Source: Puccinellia tenuiflora (Eukaryota > Streptophyta > Magnoliopsida > Poales > Poaceae). From it: a stretch of 64,000 nucleotides of DNA. This document shows, piece by piece, positions 22,262-33,370 of the stretch. The stretch is taken from NCBI GenBank assembly GCA_012064385.1, contig QRDG01001729.1, positions 490,391 through 554,390 on the forward strand, read 5' to 3'. The position numbers and the translations under genes are program-made. The notes under the pieces are model-generated. The model was not told the DNA's origin. It saw nothing but the letters and a program-made list of their open reading frames with translations, and searched no databases. Position 1 is the first letter of the stretch; every line of letters starts with the position of its first letter.

Positions 22262-23450
22262 ATATGGAGTCTTTTTAGCAAGTCGAAAGCTCAAGCATTA
22301 CTTTCAAGAGCACTCTATCAAGGTGGTGAGTTCAGCACCACTAGCAGACATCATTCGCAACAGAGACACAATGGGATGAGTCGCCAAGTGGGCAATTGAA
22401 TTAGGTCCTTACCACATCACATATGAGCCGCGCATAGCTATCAAGTCACAAGCTTTGGCAGATTTTGTCAATGACTGGACCGACTTCACATCTTCACCAA
22501 ACACGCCCTGCTCCATGTATTGGACAATGCACTTTGACGGATCCAGACAACTCGAGGGATCAGGAGCTGGCATTGTTTTGACTTCACCTAAGGGGGACAA
22601 GTTGGCCTATGTCCTTCAGCTGCACTTTGACTGCACCAACAACATAGCAGAATACGAGGCATTGTTACATGGACTCCGCTTGGCCAAGGAGATGAACGTC
22701 AAGCGAATCAGGTGCCTTGGAGACTCGGATCTCGTGGCCCAACAAGTGTCAGGAACTTGGGACTCAAAGGATGCAAATAATGCGGCTTACAGAAGAGCAG
22801 TCGATCAGGTTGCCGGGTTCTTTTCCGGTTACCAAGTGGAACACATTGATCGTAGAAAGAACGAGGCGACAGATGCATTATCAAGGCTGGGATCCAGAAG
22901 AGAGAAAGTACCACCAAACAACTTCCTAGATGAACTCCATCATCCGCCAGTTAAGCTGCCTTCAGAAGAGGAGCTTGCTTTTCCGGACCCGGAGTCAGCA
23001 TTGGTTGCAGCAACTCGGGCAATTCCAGCTTGGACGGAGCCGTATCTCGCTTATCTCCTACGTGGGGAACTTACAGAGGATGAAGTCAAGAAAAGACAAC
23101 TCGTCAGACGATGCAAGTCGTATACGGTAATTAATGGGGAGTTGTTCCGAAGAATCACCACGGGAGTCTATCAACGGTGTGTATCCCCAGAGGAAGGCAG
23201 GCAAATTCTGCAAGAGATTCATGCAGGAGACTGTGGCCATCATGCATCAACAAGGTCCTTAGTGTCCAAAGCTTTCAGGCATGGTTTCTTCTAGTTGACA
23301 GCACACTTGGATGCAGAAAAGATAGTCCGAATTTGTGATGGTTGTCAGAGGTACGCTAGGCAAGATCATGTGCCAGCCCAGGAGCTTAGAACCATACCAA
23401 TAACTTGGCCATTTGCAGTTTGGGGGCTTAACATGGTGGGTCCCTTTTCA
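22262..23450 (+). pseudogene. Element F pol: RNase H and integrase N-terminus
   Basis: Truncated Gypsy polyprotein entering at the end of RT (ASRKLKHYFQEHSIKVVSSA). The RNase H domain has its acidic residues in order: MHFDGS (D), AEYEALLHGL (E), LGDSDLVAQQV (D), ATDALSRL (D). The integrase zinc finger follows (HAGDCGHH, then CDGCQRYARQ). Two in-frame stops are seen: TGA near 22377 where Arg is expected (TMG-stop-VAKWAIEL) and TAG at 23292 where Trp is expected (HGFF-stop-LTAH). The frame enters the N gap at TWPFAVWGLNMVGPFS. RT, protease and gag are missing; the left side is cut at about 22261 against element G. Confidence 0.85.
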
Positions 23451-23622
23451 NNNNNNNNNNNNNNNNNNNNNNNNNNNNNNNNNNNNNNNNNNNNNNNNNN
23501 NNNNNNNNNNNNNNNNNNNNNNNNNNNNNNNNNNNNNNNNNNNNNNNNNNNNNNNNNNNNNNNNNNNNNNNNNNNNNNNNNNNNNNNNNNNNNNNNNNNN
23601 NNNNNNNNNNNNNNNNNNNNNN
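23451..23622. other. Assembly gap (172 N)
   Basis: A run of N in the middle of the integrase of element F. The catalytic core of integrase and the left part of a related LTR are either in the gap or deleted. Translated frames that cross the gap are meaningless. Confidence 0.99.
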
Positions 23623-23900
23623 GTTCCAAGAGATAAGCTTCAACCAACAGAGAAACCCTAGCCACCAGAGAGAAGTCGTCGGCTTCCTAAGTTGTGGGAG
23701 CCGGGTCCTTGTAATCGAGATACAATCAAGAGCAAATAACATAGAAGCAGGAAGTAGGTCTTTACCTCGAATTAGAGGGGCCGAAACCTGGGTAAATCCT
23801 TGTTCCACGATGAGATTAACCGTTCCCACGTACTTCAATCACCAATGGCCCCAGAACTCATCTTCCCTGAGGAAGAACTTGCCGTGACAACCCCACGACA
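23623..23900 (+). repeat. Partial LTR of the element F family inside F integrase
   Basis: The sequence matches the right half of the F 3' LTR (GGAAGTAGGTCTTTACCTC, GGGGCCGAAACCTGGG, ...CCGTGACAACCCCACGACA). It is followed directly by integrase C-terminal coding sequence instead of a PBS. It is therefore a solo or truncated LTR inserted into element F, with its left part hidden by the gap. Confidence 0.75.
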
Positions 23901-24110
23901 GATACACAAGTTATCTCCTCCATGGAAAGGACCTTTTGTTATAAGAAAAAAAACTTGCAAAACGGATTGTACTATCTAATGCATGTGCGGGAGCCGGCAA
24001 GTGAAAGCAAAGGAGCTGACACAGCTCATACACTAGACCCCTATGCAGAGGCAAAGAGGCCCTGGAACATAGCTCAGTTGCGTCCATACTATAGTTAATC
24101 CTTGTAAGCA
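23901..24110 (+). pseudogene. Element F integrase C-terminal remnant
   Basis: KLSPPWKGPFVIRK matches the end of Gypsy integrase (the LxPxWEGPF motif). A frameshift follows, then a region ending in an AQLRPYYS-like phrase (AQLRPYYS, 24080-24100) before the stop. Continues pol from before the gap. Confidence 0.7.
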
Positions 24111-24111
24111 G

Positions 24112-24680
24112 GATGTGCAAGTTATCAATGAGCCCAGTGAGCTCTTCACACATTGTATTATGATTATTATGATCAAAGGAAATAAAGCCGACTACATCTG
24201 AAATTGAAATCTTTTGTCGAGACCTAAATATTGCGCTTTATTACATTTTTTATCTTGGCGTTCTGGGGGGCTTGTCTTTAAGAAAAAAATTCAAGCTTCA
24301 GACTCTTGAACCCGGCTAAAAAGCCGACTCCTTCCTGATTTTAGCTGGTAAGTTAGATGCAACTCGCAAATTCTGACTAAAGACTACATGCATGACTCGT
24401 CCCGCACTCCTATGAAGCCTAAAAAGGACTTAGGAGGAGGCGGACTTGTTAGAGCAAACTGTTAGCAAAAGTCACGCGAGGCCTACTTATTCATCAGTAT
24501 AAAATTCAGATGGGTTATAAGACCAAACAATCTATATAAAGAGGGCAATAGCAGGCCTATCACATAACAACAAGACATTCAGAAGCATGTCATCACAAGG
24601 ATAAAGGTTTTTACATCTCAAAAATCCGGACAGCACGGCATCAATTAAGTTAAAAGTTTAATAATCATCCAAGGGATGAG
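24112..24680. other. Element F spacer between pol and antisense ORF
   Basis: Non-coding, with a GGGGGGCTTG polypurine motif near 24265. This is the usual position of untranslated sequence downstream of pol; nothing else seen. Confidence 0.5.
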
Positions 24681-24681
24681 C

Positions 24682-27600
24682 CTACTGTGCAGGAGCAGAA
24701 CCAGAAACTGGAGCTTTAGCTGCAGCACCTTGAGTAGAGCTGCCAGGTGCAGACGAGTTCTTCGCGACAGGGGCGGCTCCTTCATCTGGATTTTGGGTGT
24801 CGACAGCATCCTCTGGTCGGGCTCGTGGAGGAGCAGGCGCTGCGGGAGTTGATAGTACAGGTCCTGTTGAAGTGGCTTTGTCAGCACTCAACTGAGAAGG
24901 ACGGCCGAAATCCACAAACGGAGGAGTCTCCATGACGATTTTTTGGTTGTTGGAGTCGTACCGATGAGTCCATATTTTCGAGTCCATCTTCTCAATGATT
25001 TGGCAGGCAAAAGGTCTGAGAGACCTTTGCAGCGATTCAAGTTCTTCCTTGGTAAAAGAGGAGCCGTCTTCATGTTTTTCTGGCTTGCCCAAGGTTAGCA
25101 GCGCAGGCTCCACATTCGTTGGATAGTAGGACCGCACCAAGGTCAGGACTCGAACGGCAGCACGCCTGAAAGATGACTCCTTCCAGGCCTTAACGTATGC
25201 AGGAGCTCGGGATAATTCTCTCACCAGCCGCTCAGGAGCCGAGGGACACCTCTTCTGAGGAGAAAGATAAGTGACAATTGCTTTTGCACCCATTCATCAC
25301 CTGTAGGCCATGACAATAATCCAGCAGCTCATTCATCTGTTGGCCGACTGCTAATTTCATTTTGGGAGAAGTTGAACCTGGAAGGATTGCAACAAGTTAG
25401 TATGGCAAAGTAAAGGGTTGATCGTTAAAATACAAAGTAAAAAAGGAACAGAGCTCACCAAAGATGCGCTGGGTCATCGCTTTGACACTCGTGCGACAGC
25501 GGTCAAGGCCAGTATTCAGGTCCTTGATGGCTTTCTCAGCATTCTTCTTTTCGTCTTCCAGCTCGGCACAGACTTTCTTCAAGTCATTCTCAAGCTGGCG
25601 AGCGAGATTTCTTTCATACTCAGCAGATTTGGCGGAAGCAACCGCCTTTTCCTCAAGATTTTTCATATCTCTCTGCATACGAGAGACAGTGGCCTGCAAC
25701 AACAACACAAAGAGTCATATGTTAGAGGTAGCTCCAAGTCGTCAAAGATGCACAACTTGGCGCTTGGGGGCTACAGGGAGTTCTTTTCCCAAAAGGATGC
25801 AAGACAGATTTAGCAGTTAAAAGTTTTTCAGAAAAATCCACAGAAAGTGACCTACGAGTCTCAAGATGTTGTGATCAACAACTTGGAACTTGGGAGCTAC
25901 AATGGTTCAAAATTCAGTTTTACACGGTGTATACAGTGCAGATGGTAGCTCCGAGTTTTCGCAGGCTAACAACCCGACGCTTGGGGGCTACTCATGGATC
26001 AAAATTTAAAGAAAGGCAGAGGTTTCTAAGAGTTTTTAGCTCCGAGTCGTCGCAGGATAACAACCCGGCGCTTGGGGGCTACTCAAGGATCAAAAATTTA
26101 AAAGCAGATGAAAGATTTTCAGAGTCTTCAGCTCCGAGTTGTTGCAAGCTAAAAACAACTCGGCGCTTGGGGGCTACAGGCATGAAGTTCAAATTTTTCT
26201 ATACAAAGATGACAGTAAAGCATGAAGCACCTACCTTAAGTCCCAAGTCACCACAGTTAGGTGCTTGGGGGCTACTGGTATGGTATGAGACAACAATTTA
26301 TAAAGGAAAAAGTAAAGGACTTACAACATGGATCATCTTCAGGGCCATTAAGATGGCTAGCTCCTCGCCCTTCACCCTGGCGGCTTCCTTATTCCACTTA
26401 AAAGCCTCATCCCATGCATCTACAAAGGACTTGTTCTCCCCAAGATGGAGTTGGCTGTAATCAACAGTGAGGTCCGGGGCAGGGCCTGCAGGTTCCTTGT
26501 TGGATTCAGAGAGAAGCATCTGGGAAGTACTCGTCGCGGTGTGCTCAGGTTAGACCGCAAGTTGAGACTTTGCGGCAGGAGAAGAGTGGGCCCGAGTTAT
26601 TAACTCGGCTTCAGGAATTAACAGAGGCGTAGCAACAATGGTAACCCCAGTGGAGGCGGCTACTGAGGGAGTCGTCTTCGTGCTAGTAGAAGTCGACAAT
26701 GTAGGTGGAGCTTCAGCCTTGCGTGCTGAGGTGACATCAGTTGCATTGGAAAGCTTTGCAACCTTAGTCGAAGAGAGAGCCCTAAAAAGAAGAACCGGAA
26801 AAGTTAAAATCATGAAAGATGCATAAAAAGGAAAGACAAACAATTCGGAAGAATATGAGTGAAGAGTTAACTTACCCAGTGTTGGTTTCCAAGTCCAAGG
26901 AAACGTTGGAGTCAGAGGATGGCATGGCTCCAGAGTCATACGAGTCTTCAGCAGAAGGAGGAGAAGCGGAGGGCGACTTGCGCTTCCGAGTGCTGGGAAT
27001 CACCAGCGGGGCGTTAACCGGTCCACTGCTCCGCAACTTCCTTAGCCTGGCGGCTTGCACGGCCTGTGTTTGTTTGTCATCTTTAGTAAGTGGACCTTGA
27101 GTTGAAGAAAAACGTGAAAAGGGCACCTTTGGTACACCCGTCCGCTCCTTCCTCTTCATAGTCCTGCGAAGAGTGGGGGCCGAGTCCTTGTCACTGGACG
27201 ACTCCCCAGAAGAAGTCGTCACAGCAGTCGGTGGGTCCTCAGCAGAAGGACCCTTGGCATCATCATCATCAGGAGTCTCTGGAGAGGACTCCTGGTTTTC
27301 TTCATCGACGCCTTCATTGCTTTCAGCTCTGGAGAAGGAGTTAAAATATAGCAAGAATAAAGTCATAATACAAAGTATTAAACAACTTACCGCTGGTGGA
27401 GGAGTTGTTATGCAGAAAGGGGAAAGGCCAAAGCTTTCCTGGTCCTTCACCGGCTTACCGGTCAGTTTCTTCACTAACCGATTAATGTCGGTGGTGCTGG
27501 CTTGTTTCTCTAATATTCGGAGGTCATCCGTCATGCAACGAGTGTACTCGACTATTAGCCGAGTCCTGAGACTAAGCGGTTGGATCCTCCAAGTCATCCA

Positions 27601-28353
27601 GCAAAGCACCAGATCCATACCCCCGAGTCCATGTGCCACAAGAGCGCGAAGTCGGTTCAACAAGGAGTCGACTTTCGGGCGAGCATCTTCAGAGCACTTT
27701 GCCTTCATGTTGGCGTTTATTTGGAGGTTGTCAGGAGAGAAGTCGGGAAGGTGAGGCTTGTCCGCAGGGGACGTGTCCTTGCAGTAGAAGTAAGTTTTCT
27801 GCCAGTCCTTGATATGACTCGGCAGAATTGGCTTGGGAAAGAGAGAGCCCTGGCGACGCTGCAGAGCAATGGCTCCACATTTGAGAAGTGGGCCGCCAGA
27901 GTACTCGGGCTGGGGATTGCAATAGAAGAGTTCCAGCCAGAGGTCAAAATCCGGCTTGATTTGAAGATAATCCTCATAGAGAGTGACGAAATTGGAAAGA
28001 TTTAAGATGGAATTGGGGGCAAGATCATGAATTCTGAGCTTGTAGAAGTTAAGGACTTGGCGGAAGAAGAGATTGTCGGGGGGAGTGAAACCACGGAAAA
28101 GGTGCTCACCAAAAACGACAACCTCCCCGGCGGCTGGTGAGGGCTCCGTTTCCTCGCCAGCGGAGCGCCAGGAGATACTGGCGGAGATGAGTCCAGACTC
28201 CTCATAGCCCTTGAGGGTGTCTTGGGTCAGCAAGGATCTGCCCCAATTAGCGGAGATGGTTCGCCTGGATGCGGGTGCAGCAGCGGCGGCAATGTCGACC
28301 ACCGAGCTCATGGCTTTCTTCCCCTTGGCGGCCTTAGAGATCTTGGGTGCCAT
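24682..28353 (-). CDS. Large spliced antisense ORF of element F (putative gypsy-type transposon domain)
   Basis: Starts at ATG 28353 (MAPKISKAAKGKK). GT-AG exons fit at 28353-27391, 27327-26876, 26781-26325, 25693-25459, then about 25377-25305 and 25293-24682. Exon 1 (about 320 residues) has the conserved pattern ANWGRSLLT, GEVVVFGEHLFRGFTPPDNLFFRQVLNFY, LAPNSILNLSNFVTLYEDYL, as in the plant 'putative gypsy type transposon' family (Pfam Transposase_28, from memory). Exons 2-3 are Ser/Pro/acid-rich with a basic KRKERTG stretch. Exon 4 is coiled coil (heptads of Leu with K/E). The last exon ends PVSGSAPAQ. One in-frame stop (TAA near 26551) and a frameshift near 25290 suggest this copy is dead. 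Function is unknown. The ORF lies antisense between pol and the 3' LTR, the same layout as in some other grass Gypsy elements. Confidence 0.75.
25745..26275 (+). repeat. Tandem PPT-like repeats in antisense-ORF intron
   Basis: Six copies of a roughly 90-120 base unit, each containing GCGCTTGGGGGCTAC or a close variant (starts near 25761, 25889, 25978, 26068, 26164, 26262) and a leader like GCTCCGAGTCGTCGCAGG. The core resembles the real polypurine tract of element F (ATTCGGGGGCTAC, 28940-28952). They sit in the intron between exons 3 and 4 of the antisense ORF. Confidence 0.85.
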
Positions 28354-28952
28354 GGCGGGAGAGAGAGGCGCGTGCGTATGTAAGAAAGGGACGTGCTGGC
28401 GAGAGTGCGGAGGAAGAAGATGAAGTGGGAGAAGAGAGGATAAAGTGAGATTTGGTCCCCCCCGCTTTAATGAAGGGTATAAGTGGAACCCTAGAGAATA
28501 ACGGCGATGTATGTTGCGCTGCATGTGCGGGAATCTCGGGATGTATCCGTTGCAATCTCGCCAGTCAAGATAAGCGGCGAAACTAAGGCATCTCGAAAGT
28601 CACGGTCAACGGATGACACGTGCTGATATGGGACAATAGAATAATTCTGAAGGGCCGACTCGTTTTTAAAGACGAGTCCTCAGTATAGATAAGTAAGAAG
28701 TCTGTCCTCCTAGCCAACTCGTAAAGGGCTATAGCCACATGGCCAACCAGAGAGTGGGGGTCGAGTGTGGGGGCTTGAGTAAAGGAGAGGGCTGACTTGT
28801 TTTTTGTCAAGTTTGTTTATGTTTATACAGGAATTCACCTTGGAGCTAGCAGCAGGCGACTTCCGAGTTGCCAACTTCAATAAAAAGAAGTCGGAGAAAA
28901 GGGGGCCGGACGAATACGCCAAAGTTGCGCCCAAGATAAATTCGGGGGCTAC
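28354..28952. other. Element F region between antisense-ORF start and 3' LTR
   Basis: On the minus strand this is the presumed promoter and leader of the antisense ORF. A C/T-rich leader lies at 28370-28460. Two PPT-like motifs (GTGGGGGCTTGAG near 28765 and ATTCGGGGGCTAC at 28940-28952) occur on the plus strand; the second directly precedes the LTR. Confidence 0.55.
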
Positions 28953-29506
28953 TGATGGGGGATACTTTCCGGGTAGGCCCATGGAGCGGGAAAGTGGACC
29001 CACCAAGACCAAGGAGGCCCAAGCCGGGTTACACTTCAAGCAACATGGGCTGGACAAGGAACAAGTCGGTCAGCCCGTTACGAGTAAGCACAAAGGAAAG
29101 GACACGGCAAAGACTGGAGTCCCAGTACAACCCGGAGTACCAACTTGGAAGGTGAAGACCTAGAGAAGGACTTCGTATTCATGTGTAACTCGGTACAAGT
29201 TGTAAGTCTAGGGACTCGACCGCCTTTATAAGGAGGGCCCTAGACCTTAGATCGATAAGCTCTAAAGTAATACCAATCCCGTAGTCGCCGACTCTCAAGT
29301 TAGAGGAGTCGGAACCCTGTAATCGAGATCAAGTCCATAGCAATAAAGAACAAGCAGGAAGTAGGTCTTTACCTCAAACAGAGGGGCCGAACCTGGGTAA
29401 ACTCCTTGTCCCCTCGTCGAGATTAACCAACTCCTGTGTCCTAGTCGCCAATGGCCCCACAACTTAGCTTCCCGGAGGAAGTACTTGCCGTGACAACCCC
29501 ACGACA
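28953..29506 (+). repeat. Element F 3' LTR
   Basis: 554 bases, TGATGGGGGATAC...CCCCACGACA. It has a TATA-like CTTTATAAGGAGGG (29223-29236) and the U5 phrase GGAAGTAGGTCTTTACCTC. The matching 5' LTR is not in the window because the left part of F is truncated, so no target duplication can be tested. Confidence 0.85.
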
Positions 29507-29511
29507 AGTCC

Positions 29512-30096
29512 GGCTTGAGTCCACTATGCACAGTGGCTCACACGAACAAAGGCCGGACTAGGCTAGACCAAGCCCCGGACAGTCCGGCCTAGAAATTTTA
29601 GTACACGCAATATATATACAAGGAAAAGAGCAATAATAACTCCCATGTAGATCACGTGGCACGGTCAATGGTGGGGTCGGTGGTAGGGTTGGCGATGTCA
29701 ACCTTGGCAGCATCAACGGAGTCCTCGTCATCTTCGTCTTCTTCTTCACTACTTGGACCCAGGACACGAGAAGAGCTCGCTTCATCATCTGAAACCGAGT
29801 TCTTAGACTTCCATTCCTCTAGTGGTGTGAGAACATCGTTGTGACCACTAGCAACTTCTATGCCTGCATGCCTCATCATCATGTTTTCGTTGCTACGAAT
29901 CGTATTGTTTCTTTGGTGGATCATATAGTTTTGGCAATCACCATACGACCAAATATCCTCCATTATTCCCTTCATCGTTCAACATTGAGCCGTGGCGACA
30001 ATACCGGGCCATCGACACCACGAGGGCGCCCCACAACTGACTTTTGGGTGGCTGAGAGGGTCGTCCTTCTATGACAGAAGATCTCGGCGTGCGGCG
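29512..30096 (-). other. Unclassified sequence with one acidic minus-strand ORF
   Basis: The minus frame 29975-29652 (107 codons) reads MKGIMEDIWSYGDCQ and ends in a Ser/Asp/Glu-rich tail (SSEEEDEDDEDSVDAAK). The sequence continues on the other side of the solo LTR, where minus-strand TMDATKAFTTYGITVMLDYRL-like coding is readable near 31640. A split coding region interrupted by the solo LTR is therefore possible, but no family was recognised and stops lie between the two parts. Confidence 0.3.
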
Positions 30097-31524
30097 TGAT
30101 GTCTACACACGCTTCTATTCTTGTAGACAGTGTTGGGCCTCCAATAGCAGAGGTTTGTAGAACAGCAGCAAGTTTCCCTTAAGTGAATCACCCAAGGTTT
30201 ATCGAACTCAGGGAGGTAGAGGTCAAATGTATCCCTCTCAAGCAACCCTGCAATCACAATACAAAAAGTCTCTTGTGTCCCCAACACACCCAATACACTT
30301 GTCAGATGTATAGGTGCACTAGTTCGGCGAAGAGATAGTGAAATACAAGTAATATGGATGATTATAAGTAGTAATTGCAATCTGAAATAAAAATGGCAGC
30401 AAGCAAACATGTAGCAGAACTTGTTGTAAACGGTGTTTCAATGCTTAGAAACAAGGCCTAGGGATCATACTTTCACCAGTGGTCACTCTCAACAATGCAA
30501 TCATAATTGAATATAAATATAAGCACTTCAATATACTACTCCGAAGTATTCTCCGGCTGGATAACGAACACTAATTCATTGTATAGGAATGCAAAAGCAC
30601 GCCTCAAACATATATTCCCAAGTACTAATGAATACCCCACACTGGACCATGAGCATTCATAGGAGGTACTAACACACCACAATTTCATAGAGACATCCAA
30701 CTCAAATAATAAATCAGTGAACAAGTATCTTGTGAAATATAGCCTAAAGACCCACACGGTGCACACACTGTCACCTTTACACACGTGGGACAAGGAGTCT
30801 CCGGAGATCACATAAATAAAGCCCACTTGAGTAACATAACAATATCTAGATTGCAAAGCTCATGATCACATATAGATCACATCATGGGAGAGAGAGATAT
30901 AGATCACATGGCTACCGGTACGGCCCTCAGCCCCGAGGGAGAACTACTCCCTCCTCATCATGGGAGTCAGCAGCGACGATGAAGATGGTGGTGGAGTCGA
31001 TGGAGATGGCTCCGGGGGCACTTCCCCGTCCCGGCAGGGTGCCAGAACAGAGACTTCTGTCCCCCGAAACTTGTCGGCGATGGCGGCGGCGCTACAGATG
31101 TTTTTCTGGAATTTTGATCGGGTACTTAGGGTTTTCTCGTCGGGGGGATTATATAGGCGAAAGGGCGGCGTCGGTGGAGGCTCGAGGGGGCCACACCACC
31201 TGGTGGCGCGGCGGACAGGTGGGCCGCGCCACCCTAGGGTGTGGTCGCCCTCTGGTGCGTCTTTGGCTCCCCTTTGGACTCCGTGTGCGTGACGAAATTA
31301 TAAGATCCTGGGTTTTTGTCCCGTCCGATTCCGAGAATATTTCCTTAAGTACTTTTCTGAAATGGAAAAACAGCAGAAAACAGGAACTGGCACTGGGGCA
31401 TCTTGTTAATATGTTAGTTCCAAAAATGCATAAAAATGCTATAAGATGTAAACAAAACATGTAGCAAATGGTATGAAAACAAGCATGGATCATAAGAAAT
31501 TATAGATACGTCGGAGACGTATCA
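30097..31524 (-). mobile_element. Solo LTR (TGAT...ATCA type), copy 1
   Basis: 1428 bases starting TGATGTCTACACACG and ending GACGTATCA. The direct repeat CGGCG lies on both sides (30092-30096, 31525-31529), the 5-base duplication of an LTR retrotransposon. No PBS, interior or second LTR is present, so unequal recombination has removed the rest. On the minus strand it begins TGATACGTCTCCGACG, a widespread Triticeae LTR start; the GC-rich part (30920-31290) would be its promoter-distal region. Frames at 30862-31464 are not genes. Confidence 0.88.
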
Positions 31525-31529
31525 CGGCG

Positions 31530-32450
31530 CTGGTGGGAATGGGCGGCACGGGGAGGCCATCATACATGATAATCCATTTCTTCGATAGCCTGTAATCCAA
31601 CATGACGGTGATGCCATAGGTGGTGAATGCCTTCGTCGCGTCCATGGTGAGAATGTGCTTGAATTGAGTCGAGTTGGAGCCGATGGCCGTTGTTGTGAAC
31701 CATGCCTATGATGTGTGTGTGGTGGCCAACGTGAAGGGGGAGGGAGCAGTCTAGAGAGATGTCATCAGTTTAGCCGACATAACATGCGTGTAGAGGTAGA
31801 TAACTGGCCATGACGATAGGTAGGGGGCGGTGGCCCCATTTTAATGCATGCGGACTTAAATGGCAGACTTGTGGGGAAGCAACAATGTCCTTCTAAAGAA
31901 CCGGCGAGGTGGGTGAGCACCATTAAACAATGTTGACCAGCATGTGTGTCCCATTGAGGAGGACGCTAGAGCGGATTTCATGTCCGGACCCGTTAGATCA
32001 AAGGGAGGCCTATCGCGAATGCCGGTGGAGCACTCTTCCTCCAAGTATCTTTCGTGGCCTCGCTCGCTGGTACATGTGAACAAAAGAATCTCTTCTTTAT
32101 CTTACGATGATCACGTCTTTGTGTGCTATAGTCGAGAACCAGTGTGTACATGTAATTTGTATCGAGGACATAAGATTATTGTTTTGCTGGTACAAGTCTT
32201 GTTCCTTAATGTGACACTAGTTGTTCCCCATATATTAACATGAATGAATCTTTAGTTATGTTGTACTAACTAATCTTATATACTAAGATCGTTTCAGTTC
32301 AAAGAAGGTTGTCTATATACTATTTCGCTATCATATTCCAAAATAGTTACTCATAACTGGTTGCACGTCGGCTTGGATAACGAGCCAGTTTGGATCTTCT
32401 AGCTCGAACTCGTTAAGCTCAAACTCGCTAAGCACATTAATTTTAACTAG
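31530..32450. other. Intergenic sequence
   Basis: Short frames only (31944-32243 plus, 31856-32083 minus) without recognisable content. See the entry for 29512-30096 for a possible split minus-strand coding piece near 31600-31690. Confidence 0.35.
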
Positions 32451-32452
32451 TA

Positions 32453-32715
32453 CTCCCTCTGGTCCGGTTTGGAGGGCTTGCATGCCAATTCTCTAGGACC
32501 TAGGTGATAGTTGATTGGCGCTAAAAGCTGTATTTAAACAGACAGTTAATGCGTTCACACCCACACATGCATGGTGGGGAGAGGGAAAATGGGGAAGGAA
32601 AGAGGGTTACAGCCTAATTAAATGAGAAATTAATGCTCACACGCCTTATTAGTGTAGGGGTATTTTGGAATTGCATGAAAACGGAAACACGCCCAGCAAA
32701 CCGATCCGGAGGGAG
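32453..32715. mobile_element. Stowaway MITE (Tc1/Mariner)
   Basis: 263 bases with inverted ends CTCCCTCTGGTCCGGTTTGG and CCGATCCGGAGGGAG. TA sits directly outside both ends (32451-32452 and 32716-32717). The CTCCCTCNGTYCC-type start is the standard Stowaway signature in grasses. Non-coding. Confidence 0.93.
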
Positions 32716-32717
32716 TA

Positions 32718-33370
32718 AAAAGAATTTGGCTCGACTCATTATAGACCCGAGCTGTCATAAATTTTTGGTAATAACTATGTACAAAATAACAATATGCTAC
32801 AAAAAATAATCTAATTTCAAAGAGCTCACAAGTAAAATTAGATCGATTCACAATAAACACTCAATTAACTCACAACCAAAATTAACATTCAAATTGAAAT
32901 TCGTATTTCACACAACAAGCATCCAATATCTGACATAATTCACATGGGTTTGAGTATATACAACATTAAACCTGTTCATTCATAATACCGGTAGCTAGCG
33001 TCTCACACAAGTATGGAAGTCTTCGGCCCGTGGGCTGGCCGGTTGTGGGTTGTTCTGGCTAGGGTGATCATTAAAAAAAGGGTTTCCTTTGCAAAGGGAA
33101 CCTAAGATGCACTCCCATAGCGACAAGTGTCATGTTCTCCTCGCTTGGTCCCCCCGTGGGTGCTTGCATGTCCGCCAAGTGTCACCACCAGATTAAACGT
33201 GGGGAGGAAGAGAGAGAAAAAGGAAGTGTATGGGTGGGAGGGAGTTTTCCCTTTTATTTTTCAAAACGGAAACTTAAAAACAAAATATCTTGAGAACCGC
33301 TAATCCAAATTACGAACCGTTTTCACTTTTGAGCTCCTCACGTCGAGATCTTCAAAACTAGATCCCATGT
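32718..33370. other. Unclassified repeat bordering element C
   Basis: Holds phrases such as GGTTTCCTTTGCAAAGGGAA (33082-33101) and, near the junction, CGAGATCTTCAAAACTAGA. Related AAAGGGAAACC and GAGCTCGACTCGTT-like phrases occur beyond the other side of element C (56750-56940). This may be one half of the sequence into which C inserted. No gene. Confidence 0.35.

Noticed and set aside
23295..23838. ORFs crossing the N gap
   Set aside because: Frame across unknown sequence has no meaning.
30862..31464. 200-codon ORF with Arg-rich start
   Set aside because: Lies wholly in the solo LTR; same composition-driven openness as other LTR GC blocks.
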